This document shows, piece after piece, positions 9,990 through 19,609 of a DNA stretch of 64,000 nucleotides. A program made the position numbers and the translations under genes. The stretch's first letter is position 1. Each line of letters opens with the position of its first letter. A model generated the notes under the pieces. That model saw only the letters and a list, made by a program, of their open reading frames with translations. It searched no databases and was not told where the DNA came from. The stretch comes from Cornus controversa (Eukaryota > Streptophyta > Magnoliopsida > Cornales > Cornaceae): positions 65,299,033 to 65,363,032 of the forward strand of contig CM048845.1 in assembly GCA_026545225.1 (NCBI GenBank), written 5' to 3'.

Positions 9990-11678
9990 ACGAATGAGAA
10001 CATTTCAGCCTAGCAATCTACTCCACGTATGTCTCGTAGCGATTGTCGTGAAATTGACTTTTCATTTCTAATTTATCATTTTTTTTTTCCATTCTAATAT
10101 TTACTTTCCAGACACATACATTTTGGCTCTCGTTTAACATGAAATACTTTGAGATGTCTAAAATTACGTAACTACCCTTACTCTCAAGCTCTCGTGTAGT
10201 CTTTTTTGCACATTACCCCCTGTTATTGTAAACAATGCGCTAACCTCCCAGTATTTTGTTGAAGTACTCCCAATTCTCATCGTATATCTATATCTATATC
10301 TATACTGCTAGACTATATCTATACTGCTAGTATAAAGTGTTTCAAATAATAAAAACTCTTTTACTGATAAACTCTTTTATTATAGTTATATAAAAATTCT
10401 TTTATTAATAAATTTTATTTATTACTACTACTAAAATAAAAAGTGTTTCAAATTATTTAGTGATATAAAACTCTTTTATTATACTTATATAAAAACTCTT
10501 GAAAGTGTTTCAAATCATTTTGTGATATAAAAACTATTTTATTGATAAACTTCACTTATTATATAAAAACTCTTTTATTAATAATTAATATAAAAACTCT
10601 TCAATCCTAATTCTAAATTTTAAAAATAATAATCAATAATATATATATATACTAGTATTTTATTAAAAGTCCTAAATTCTTCTATAATTATTATTACTCC
10701 CTTACACATAGTCCTAAATTAACTATAGAACTAAAATCTTTTATAATTATTATTCTATTTTATGTATACAAAAATAAATATATTAAATAACCAATAATTA
10801 TTAATCTCATATTATTTTATAAGTATTGTGCTCTTAAAAATACTATTTGCACTAAACTAATATTCTAACCTTATCCGTTGTCTCTAATTCTCTCAATTCT
10901 AGGACTCTGAGAAACAATATATATATATATATAGGATGTTTGAAAATTTTATTTTACTTAAACTCATCTTCTCTTCTATAATTTTTCTTTCCGATAAATA
11001 ACTTCTCTTCTATTAATTAATGGAAGAAGAAATTATTCACTCAAGTTGATGGCGTTTTATGCTTGATCTAAAGGTTTGAATACTTGTGCTTACTAAATGG
11101 TTAAGTACATGCATGATGAGATTATATGTCAATTTGCTATGATATATATATATATATTTTATTTGTATAGGCTATGGAACTATTGTGCCGTTTTACATGA
11201 AGTATAATCTGATACGGAGTATATGAGATGGTATGCATGGTGAGAAGGAGCATGAATATTTTGGCCTTTTGTCATCATATAGTACTTAAAATATCTTATC
11301 ATATACAAAATGTTTGAGCATATATGTGTGTTCTAATCTCATTTATTAGATTAAAAAAAAATATTAAAATTCTTTTAGTTTCTGTTTAAATGAAATCTTA
11401 AATTTGAATTCTTATATGATGTCTATTAGATTTTTAATTTTTTACTCTTTTTGAATGGAATAATAATAGAAACTAGGTACATTGTTTTAGGTCGTATTTT
11501 AAATTTTGCTTTGATATTTTTGTTTTAGTACAGTCTTATACTTATTCCGTTAACTTGCATGGTTCCGTTATTTTACTTTGAAAAAATTATACCAATAACA
11601 TGCCTAACACAAACTCTTATTACAAAAATATATATACACAAATCACATTAAGGAAGCTCTTGCTCCCTCCAATACTTA
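9990..11678. other. No gene seen; AT-rich intergenic DNA
   Basis: Upstream intergenic DNA of the glycosyltransferase. It is strongly AT-rich, with 'ctatat' microsatellite at 10280-10330, local repeats at 10330-10610 and short TA runs at 10640, 10918 and 11143. No domain is recognisable. Confidence 0.55.
10330..10610. repeat. Degenerate AT-rich repeats
   Basis: The phrases 'aaagtgtttcaaat' (three times) and 'tataaaaactcttttatta' (several times) recur in irregular order. This looks like a decayed tandem array of about 90-150 bp periodicity. Confidence 0.6.
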
Positions 11679-11889
11679 GGCCCTGTTTGGATTGGCTTTT
11701 GAAAAGCGGCTTTCAACTTTTCAAGTTCAAAAGCCGTTTTGAAGAGTGTTTGGATTGGTAAGGCGGAAGAGCTTCGGAATCCAAAAAGAGCGTTTAAAGG
11801 AAGCTGGGGGTACCAGCTTCCTGATTTAGCTTCTGCTTCTCTTTTTCTTCTGCGTAAAAGTCGAAGCAAAAGCTCTGCCAAACAGGGCC
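11679..11889. mobile_element. MITE with GGCCCTGTTTGG terminal inverted repeats
   Basis: The 211-bp unit starts GGCCCTGTTTGGATTGG and ends CCAAACAGGGCC, with further subterminal inverted pairing (for example 'aaaagccgttttgaag' and its partners). Its flanks are TTA on the left and TTT on the right, close to the 3-bp TTA duplication of PIF/Harbinger (Tourist-like) elements. No transposase is present. A 77-codon minus frame across it is incidental. Confidence 0.8.
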
Positions 11890-14133
11890 TTTAGTTGTTG
11901 ATTGTTCTTCTGGTTGATTTGTTTCCTTTGTTTTATCTTCCTGATTTAAAAAGTAATGAAAGAAAAAGATTATGTATAATTATTATACTATTAAAACCCC
12001 TCGTGATATATACCCCTTCTATATATATATACACTTGAATTTGAGGATGTTGAGTGCAATTAAAGTTAATAAATGATGATTATGTATAATTGTTAAATAA
12101 ACTCTTTATACTTAAAGTTTCCAAATCAATTAAGCACTCTTTTTTTCAAACTCCTCTCACTCTGGCGTCTTTCTTTTTCCCTTTTATGATTTGTGAAAAA
12201 TGTTCGTTTATGTAATTTCCATTTTGTTTTGGGATTACAATTGATGTTTAATTTGTAGTTAATGCAAAATTTACAGCTTTAATTTACATATATATAAATA
12301 TATATTCTAAGATTTTATTTGAGATAGATTTGTGGCCAGCAAAATAGAATAGATTTATTTACATATTTATGAGGGGTATCGAATTAGTTAGTGTGGTTTA
12401 ACTATATGTGGGAATATTTGTTTAAGGATGGTTAGTTTAAATGAAAGTTATAGTTCATTGACTCTAATCTTTTTATTTTAGAATCTTGTTGGTTGCTAAT
12501 AATGTGTGAGAGGATGTATTCCATTTGACTCTTTAAATATTAGTTATTAATTAATTATTTATATATAAAAAAATTAATTTAAATTATAAGTTTACTTTTG
12601 ATTCACTTGCATCGCACGTGACATAAATACATTTATATATATGCCCTAATATCTTCTGATTTATGCACTCTTTGGTAGGAAAGAAGAAAATTAGATGGAA
12701 GAGAGAATGATGGATGAGACATGTGGCATTGTTTAAAAAAAATGACATTTTTTTTTAAGAATGTCCTTTTTATAAATAAAAAAAATAGGGAAGTTTTTTT
12801 TTTCTGCTGGGCCACAAAATAATAATAAAACTATAATATTTAATTTATAATTAAATTAAGATTTTACAAAAATATATATAAAAGGAATAAAAATGCTATT
12901 GTTGAAAAAAATTATATAAATAAATTTGGTAGAAGGGTAAATTGGTATCAAAGAATGTTTTTAGTTCAGAAGGGTTTATTTGCACCAAATACAAACTACA
13001 TGGGATGAAAGTGAACATGAAAGAGTTTTTTAACACACTTTTTAAACTACAGGGGATTTTATGCACTTTATCCCTTTTAATTTGTCTAGTTTTAATTTGT
13101 CTAATTTTAAGCGCTAAGGTTATCAAACAATGTTTACTCTATATAATTCTTATTGTTATAGATTAGTATATATTAGTTTTCCAAATAGAAAGGCAATGTG
13201 GATGGTTACATGTTAGATGAATCGACCAAAACTACAAATGAAGAAATAAGAAATAATTTTAAAAATTAAATTTAAAAGAATGGAAAAATTATAAGTTAAT
13301 CTTACTTTTGCACTCTAAAGACAAATAAGTTCTAAAAAAAATTTCATAGGAAAATGAAGTCGTACTTTTCATAAAAATTTCTAACAATGTTTTATAACTA
13401 ATACAATTCCTCTTTTATGATTTTCATATATATATGTGTGTGTATGTTGCTTAACTAATTTTCTCCAAACAATTTTGCTAAGAATTTTATTGTAAATAAA
13501 TAATTTAAGAAATTTTTTTTATTTCAAATTCAAATTATATTTAACATATTAAGATAGTTTGATCACTTTTTTAGATAGCATTGTCTCAAATTTAAAGGGA
13601 TTTATTTTTGATTCTTGAGTTTTGAAAAAAGAAATATGAAGTGGAAAATTCAAAAATAATGAAAATAATTCATTTATTATTCATGAATATATTACATAAA
13701 AAGTATTTCATTGTATTTTAACATGTTGTGATTATTTACGGAAAGTGAATATTAAATAATTTGTTAAATATTTTAGGATTATTAATATTGGTAACAAATA
13801 ATATTTTTTTAACTAGGTATTAGTTACAAATATTGGAAGTAGAGAGAAATTTTTTATTTTAGTGAGAAAATGCACTAATGGAAATTTAGTAATAAAGGCA
13901 ATCCTGGGAAAAAAGGTTCAATATTTATAGAATCTGAACTTATTTGAAAATATTTCTCAAAATTAGGACTTCTTTATCTTTGTAAAATTTTTATAAGACT
14001 TTATTTGTCTTTAGAGCTTAAAAGTATGACTAATTGGTAATTATTCGAAAAAGAAGATTGGTTAAAGATAATCCATGTGATGGACTCATAACAGGATAAA
14101 GACAAGGAGGTGGAGGAGGAGGATGTTGTGATT
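11890..14133. other. No gene seen; AT-rich intergenic DNA
   Basis: AT-rich sequence with homopolymer runs and no recognisable domain. The 74-codon and 76-codon frames overlapping at 12896-13166 on opposite strands match nothing known. Confidence 0.5.
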
Positions 14134-14272
14134 TCGGGTGCATGCGATTCGATTCCTTACGATTTTTGAAAAAATTGGAACCAAAACTGTTCCCAACGGT
14201 TCCTTAATTTTGAAACCAAAATCGTAACTATTGAGTTCGGTTTGGTTCGGTTCGGTTATTTGTGCACCCCTA
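14134..14272. mobile_element. Small hAT-like MITE
   Basis: The 139-bp unit has inverted ends GGGTGCA and TGCACCCC, with internal 'gattcgattcc' and 'ggtttggttcggttcgg' sequence. This composition, with a TAGGGGTGCAC-type end, is typical of non-autonomous plant hAT elements. Related sequences lie at 14740-14865, at 19165-19199 and at 33242-33665. Confidence 0.6.
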
Positions 14273-14983
14273 AATTTGTTACCAATCAATCTGAAAGTTT
14301 TACATTTTCTTACTATTAAATTATAAAATTACTTTTCACATGTTTTTTTCAATGCATCCATGACTTTTATTATTTTCTTTTCTTTTTGAAAAAAACTGAA
14401 ATATTATTATGTAAGTATATGTGTGTGTATATGTATTTGTGTGTTCATTGGGAGTAATCAAATAATGTATCAACAAATTAACTAATTTATAAAAATTGTG
14501 TCTTCATATACATACCAATGTTGCTAAAAATTTTTTGTCCTTGCTCTTGTTCCAACCTTTGTTAGCTAATAAAAGATAATAAAGGAGGTATATAACCTTA
14601 TAATAGTTATAATAATTTCATTTTTTAAACTTTTTTATATAACAAAAGGTTATTATAACTATTACAATGATTATATATATATATATATATATAATAAAAA
14701 ATTATTATAGGAATTGTATTTATTAATGTTTAACTAATAACCGAAATCAGAACCGTAGTGAACGATTCCTAAATCAGAACCCGAAACGTAGTGTAGTAAA
14801 TAATTCGATTCGATTACAGTTTTTTACGATCCCATTTTACTGGTTCTTCGTGCAGTGATTACTAAGGCTTTAATGCAAGTGGTTTCTGAACTGCCTTTCA
14901 GATGAAATGTTGAGGGTTGCAATTTCAATGGAATAAATGAGCCTTTGGGACTTGCCTTTAAAAAATATTGATGAAGCAAAATC
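14273..14983. other. AT-rich spacer with a second hAT-like fragment
   Basis: A TA run lies at 14674-14692. From 14740 to 14865 the sequence resembles the preceding MITE ('gattcgattacag', 'tttttacgatccc'), with an end near 'cgtgcagtg'. No gene is visible. Confidence 0.45.
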
Positions 14984-15313
14984 CGCCGCGACCTGGTCAA
15001 ACGCCAACCTGTAAAAGAGATAAGAGAGGAGTAATCGAAAGGGCACCAGTGTGGTGTCGGCCGACTACGCTCCGACGATCAAGTCAGGAATCGAAAGGGC
15101 TTTAAAAGCTGTAAAGAAACTCAGAGGGTATTAATTGCGTACCTGGTATATGGATAGTTTCTGTATATATAGCGGTCAAGTGGAACTACGTCCTAGTAGG
15201 AGACTGGCTCCTAGAGATAGAGGAGTCCTGATTAAAGTAGATTCCTTATCCACGTCACCTTGAACTCAACTTCCACGTTGTACGTTTCATAATTGGAGTC
15301 AAATACTCTATCA
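14984..15313 (-). repeat. LTR, left copy (3' LTR in element orientation)
   Basis: Direct-repeat partner of 17540-17869, of equal length. On the plus strand it ends 'aatactctatca' and is followed by 'gatgccccctgttc', the complement of the polypurine tract. Confidence 0.8.
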
Positions 15314-15429
15314 GATGCCCCCTGTTCATGAGGGTTGCTCCTCAAGCCTTATGAACACTTTGGCTGGCCCACCGGGCTCTATCTTGGCCCATGGATTTTA
15401 AACCGCTACAAGTTTTTTTTTTTTTTGGC

Positions 15430-16372
15430 GCCTTTGGGCTTGGGCTCGACCGACCTCCTTCGTGCTTGTCCACCTTCGCTCTTGGCAGCCCTCGAGGGTC
15501 GGCCGCCTTCACGCTTGGCCGCCCTCGCACTTGGCCGCCCTCGAGCTCGGCCGCCTTAGCCCTTGGCCGCCTTCGCTCTTGGCAGCCCACGAGGGTCGGC
15601 CGCCTTCGCGCTTGGCCTCCCTCGCACTTGGCCGCCCTCGCACTTGGCTGCCCTCGTGCTTGGCCACCCTCGAGCTCGGCCGCCGCGCTTGGCTGCCCTT
15701 GTGCTTGGCCGCCCTCGCACTTGGCCGCCTTCGCTCTTGGCAGCCCTCGAGGGTCGGCCGCCTTCGCGCTTGGCCCCCCTCGTATTTGGCCTCCCTCGCA
15801 CTTGGCTGCCCTCGTGCTTGGGCACCCTCAAGCTTGGCCTCCTTCGCTCTTGGCAGCCCTCGTACTTAGCCGCCCTCGCACTTGGTCGCCCTCGCACTTG
15901 GCTGCCCTCGAGCTCAGCCGCCCTCGCACTTGGCCGCCCTCGCACTTGGCAGCCCTCGAGGGTTGGCCGCCTTCGCGCTTGGCCGCCCTCACACTTGGCT
16001 GCCCTCGTGCTTGGCCGCCCTCGAGCTCGGCCGCCTTCGCGCTTGGCCGCCCTCGTGCTTGGCCGTCCTCGCACTTGGCCGCCCTCGCATTTGGCAGCCC
16101 TCGCACTTGGCTGCCCTCGTGCTTGGCCACCCTCAAGCTTGGCCGCCTTGGCTCTTGGTAGCCCTCGAGGGTCGGCCGCCTTCGCGCTTGGTCGCCCTCG
16201 CACTTGGCCGCCCTTGCACTTGGCCACCTTCGCGCTTCGCTGCCCTCGTGCTTGGCCGGCCTCCCTCAAGCTTGAGGGCTGCCTTCGGGTGGTCGCCCTT
16301 GCTCGGGTCTGCCCTCGCCGGACCGCCCTCTTGGGCTGCCTTCGGGTGGCCGCCTTCGCTTGGGTCTGCCCT
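15430..16372. repeat. GC-rich 16-bp minisatellite
   Basis: Tandem copies of a 16-bp unit, consensus CTTGGCCGCCCTCGCA, with variants ending CGTG, CGAG or CGCT, number roughly 50. The last 100 bp holds two copies of a related unit of about 57 bp ('ctgccttcgggtgg'). The base composition is far richer in GC than anything else in the window. Because 16 is not a multiple of 3 and the unit has few stops in any frame, long open frames (up to 271 codons) run through it on both strands; I do not regard them as genes. Confidence 0.9.
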
Positions 16373-16654
16373 CGATAGAGTATTTTTGGACCAGGGCAAG
16401 TGGCCTGATATGGATTTTTCCCGTTTGCAATTAAAAGGGGATGAGAACGAGGGCTCTGACTGATGTACTTCTTATCATCATTTTTTATTATTTATATATC
16501 GCTTTCTACTGTAGCATTTTTTTTTCTGTAGTTTATGCTTATGATCTTGTAATGCCTTTCATGGATAAATAGCTATTATCTCTGCTAAAGGCTTTCATAG
16601 AATCTTTTCATGGAGTCTTTCACTGTTGGATAACTCCCCTTTGCCGGCCATGCT

Positions 16655-17360
16655 TTGGGATTAATTCATGCGCCTCCTTTTTATAAAAGGCCCTCCTTGG
16701 AGGTGTACCCCCGTAGGGTTCTTTATACAATGTTCTCAGGATTAACTCATCCCGCCTTTTTCATCAAAGGCCCTCCTTGGAGGTGTATACCCGTAGGGTT
16801 GTGCCCACGTAGGGTTCTTTATACAATGTTCTCGGGATTAACTCATCCCGCCTTTTTCATCAAAGGCCCTCCTTGGAGGTGTGTCCTCGTAGGGTTGTGC
16901 CTACGTAAGGCCATTTTAACAATGTTTTCGGAATTAATTCATCCCGCCTTTTTCATCAAAGGCCCTCATTGGAGGTGTACCCCCGTAGGGTTCTTTATAC
17001 AATATTCTCGGGATTAACCCATCCCGCCTTTTTCATCAAAGGCCCTCCTTAGAGGTGTGTCCCCATAGGGTTGTGCCTACGTAAAGCCATTTTAACAATG
17101 TTCTCGGAATTAATTCATCCCGTCTTTTTCATCAAAGGCCCTCATTGAAGGTGTACCCCCGTAGGGTTCTTTATACAATATTCTCGGGATTAACTCATCC
17201 CGCCTTTTTCATGAAAGGCCCTCCTTGGAGGTGTACCCCCGTAAGGTTTTGCCCGCGTAGGGTAGCATTTTTCTCAGGATTAATCCATCCCGCATCTTTC
17301 ATCAAAGGCCCTCCTTGGAGGTGTATCCCCGTATGGTTGTGCCCACGTAGGGCCACTTAC
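16655..17360. repeat. Tandem array, about 8 units of 80-96 bp
   Basis: Each unit contains 'ttctcgggattaactcat', 'cccgcctttttcatcaaagg', 'ccctccttggaggtgt' and 'acccccgtagggtt'. Short and long forms alternate: the long ones carry an added 'tgtgcccacgtaggg' stretch. The inner 'ccctccttggagg' is an imperfect palindrome. Confidence 0.9.
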
Positions 17361-17539
17361 CTTTTGTTTTAGTTATAACAACATATTTTGAAACAAAAAT
17401 GACTGCTATTGATATTTCAGTAACAAAAAGAGAATTATTCAAGTAAGAACCTCGGAACTATCATCATAAGGCTCGATATTAAACTGAGTTTCAGCTGGAA
17501 TTATTAAAGTAAATGCAACTTTTAAAAGAATGGGCCAAC

Positions 17540-17869
17540 TGCCGCGACTTGGTCAAACGCCAACCTGTAAAAGAGACAAGAGAGGATTAATCGAAAGGGC
17601 ACCAGCATGGTGCCGGCCGACTACGCTCCGACGATCAAGTCAGGAATCGAAAGGGCTTTAAAAGCTGTAAAGAAACTCATAGGGTATTAATTGCGTACCT
17701 GGTATATGGATCGTTTCTGTATATATAGCGGTCAAGTGGAACTACGTCCTAGTAGGAGACTGGCTCCTGGAGATAGAGGAGTCCTGATTAAAGTAGATTC
17801 CTTATCCATGTCACCTTGAACTCAACCTCCACGTTGTACGTTTCATAATTGGAGTCAAATACTCTATCA
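17540..17869 (-). repeat. LTR, right copy (5' LTR in element orientation)
   Basis: Direct-repeat partner of 14984-15313. Ends TG...CA when read on the minus strand. Confidence 0.8.
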
Positions 17870-18701
17870 AATATATACATGATTAATTATTTATTAAAAA
17901 AATATATATAAACCAATAGTATATATTAGTTTTCCAAATAGAACAGAAATATTGATGAATACACATTAGACCATTAAATACTGAAAGACCCATGCCTCTC
18001 ACTTTTGATCCGAGAGGTAGTACAACTTTCCACACGAAGAACTCAATACCAAAGGAACGGTTTTCCAAACTATAATAGGAATATGTAATTACTTGACCAT
18101 TAAATATGTATATAGACCAATTAGAATGTATTTTTTTCCAAACTATAATAGGAATGTGGATAGAGCCCTCTAGATTGATGAGAATTTTATGAAAATACAA
18201 ATAACTAAATAATATATATCAATACATTTGAAAGAAAATAAATATTTAATTATTTTTTCACTTAAAAAATAAGAATGTTATTGGCATTTATATAGTAGTA
18301 TAAAAGTTTAGATTTAATATTTCCACAGAGGAATCTACTGCAACTATTCATAATCTAAATTGATTAGCAAGAAATTCAAAGTATGGTCTGTCATGTAACA
18401 CCATCTCGACATGCTTCCTTCCACTTGAAAATATATATAAAAACATCGCGTATGCAAATTCATGCATTTTTAAACCAAGGTTCTATATTTTAGTCTATAT
18501 GCATATATATTATTTATCTTTTTTTAGTTTTTGTTTGTATTTTTTTTCTTTGTACATAACTCGTGCTACTTTTCTTTTGTTGCTGTTGCTGCTTCTCCTG
18601 CTCGTGTTGTTTTATTTTTTTATACATAAAAGCATATATAGAACGTCCACGCACAACTCCAAAAAAATGACATACAAACATAAATGATATCTTTATATAA
18701 A
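17870..18701. other. No gene seen; AT-rich spacer
   Basis: AT-rich sequence. A phrase 'ttccaaactataataggaat' occurs twice near 18060 and 18135. The 105-codon minus frame at 17883-18200 matches nothing known. Confidence 0.5.
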
Positions 18702-18914
18702 GGAAAATGCTATATGTCCTGAATAAATATTCTGAAATATATCTCGAATTTATGTGACATGTATATTAGATCACCGGATTTCTGTGTATGGGGAGAATTC
18801 CACCTATACTAACTCACCATTTAATTTTATCTCCTAAAATAATGCGCTATGCCACCTGCCACATAGATTCGAGATATATTTTGAGATATTTATTCGAGAC
18901 GTGTAGCATTGCTC
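18702..18914. mobile_element. Mutator-like MITE with 9-bp target duplication
   Basis: The 213-bp unit starts GGAAAATGCTATATGTCC and ends GACGTGTAGCATTGCTC. Inverted arms of about 55 bp share 'gaaatatatctcgaat' and 'gaataaatat'. TTATATAAA flanks it exactly on both sides (18693-18701 and 18915-18923). A 9-bp duplication with long inverted ends fits the Mutator superfamily. The same family occurs at 45823-46470. Confidence 0.85.
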
Positions 18915-19164
18915 TTATATAAATATAGTGAATCTTTGAATGATATTATGATGAAGAACATATCAAAAGTGTCATGTAGTAAAAGGCAGTTTGTTGTAAT
19001 TGCAACTTAGTGTAACTTGAATTTGTCATTGGAAGGGTTCCATAACCCACACATGATAGGACCCAAACCCAAAGTTATGACTAGAATATCACCATTTGAC
19101 CTATCATATTCATCTTTAAACTATCACTAGAAGGATACATAAAGATGTAATTTTTATGCATTAG

Positions 19165-19199
19165 GTACTCCTAGGGCGCACAAAAAATCGGTTGAATCA
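19165..19199. mobile_element. Left end of a split hAT-like MITE
   Basis: The stretch 'cctagggcgcacaaaaaatc' followed by 'ggttgaatca' is the end of a TAGGGGTGCAC-type element. It stops exactly where the Tat LTR begins. The matching body ('aactggtaaaacaaatcag', then 'gttcggtt' phrases) starts immediately after the 3' LTR at 33242. Confidence 0.55.
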
Positions 19200-19609
19200 T
19201 GTAGGGGCAAAATTTTCACTTAGTCCAATGAGCTGAACTGATACACAAATGGACTAGACCCAAGTCAGTTTGAGCTCAAGTATCAGCAGAAGGCCCAAAG
19301 GGTTAGGTCAAAAATTATAAAGGATCAAGTCACCCCACTTAAAGGCTTAAAAAACTTAACTCAAATACAAGTCCGAACTCAAAAGTAATTCAAATCCTTG
19401 AGAGTAAAGTTAGCTATAAATAAGGGAATTAGAGTCCTAAAAAGATTTTGATTCTAACTTGTATAAATATCCAAAGAAATATGAATGCAAGGGATCCACA
19501 AATCCTCTCTTGAAATTTCTCTCTAAAAAATATTGTGTTCTTAGTTTATATTGGGTGTGTGCATCAAATTGATTAGCAATAATTAGTTAAGCAATTTTTT
19601 GTACTTACA
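19200..19609 (+). repeat. 5' LTR of the Tat element
   Basis: 410 bp, TG...CA, with a TATA-like 'ttgtataaatatcc' at about 19460. Partner of 32832-33241. Confidence 0.92.

Larger units (their letters stand above)
14984..17869 (-). mobile_element. Non-autonomous LTR retrotransposon packed with tandem arrays
   Basis: Two 330-bp direct repeats (14984-15313 and 17540-17869) differ at about 11 positions, roughly 97% identity by eye, so the insertion is fairly young. Read on the minus strand, each starts TGATAGAGTATTTG and the right copy ends GTCGCGGCA, the usual TG...CA form, and each holds a TATA-like 'gtatatatagc' stretch. A purine-rich tract (AACAGGGGGC) lies next to the left copy, where the minus-strand 3' LTR should be, and 'TTGGCCC' follows the right copy at the primer-site position. 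I saw no gag or pol. The roughly 2.2-kb interior is mostly two tandem arrays, and no clean target duplication was found. The lineage is uncertain, but arrays of this kind are usual in Tat/Ogre relatives. Confidence 0.75.

Noticed and set aside
11648-11881. 77-codon minus frame as a small gene
   Set aside because: It lies across the MITE at 11679-11889 and consists of the MITE arms.
15391-16463. Long overlapping frames of 193-271 codons on both strands
   Set aside because: They follow from a 16-bp GC-rich tandem unit with almost no stops in any frame. Frames on both strands are equally open, and there is no start context or domain.
16655-17372. Frames of 120 and 75 codons with repeated 'FIKGPPWRC' motifs
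   Set aside because: They are translations of the tandem array; unit length variation shifts the frame repeatedly.
17883-18200. 105-codon minus frame
   Set aside because: AT-rich, no recognised domain, and part of it comes from a short internal duplication.
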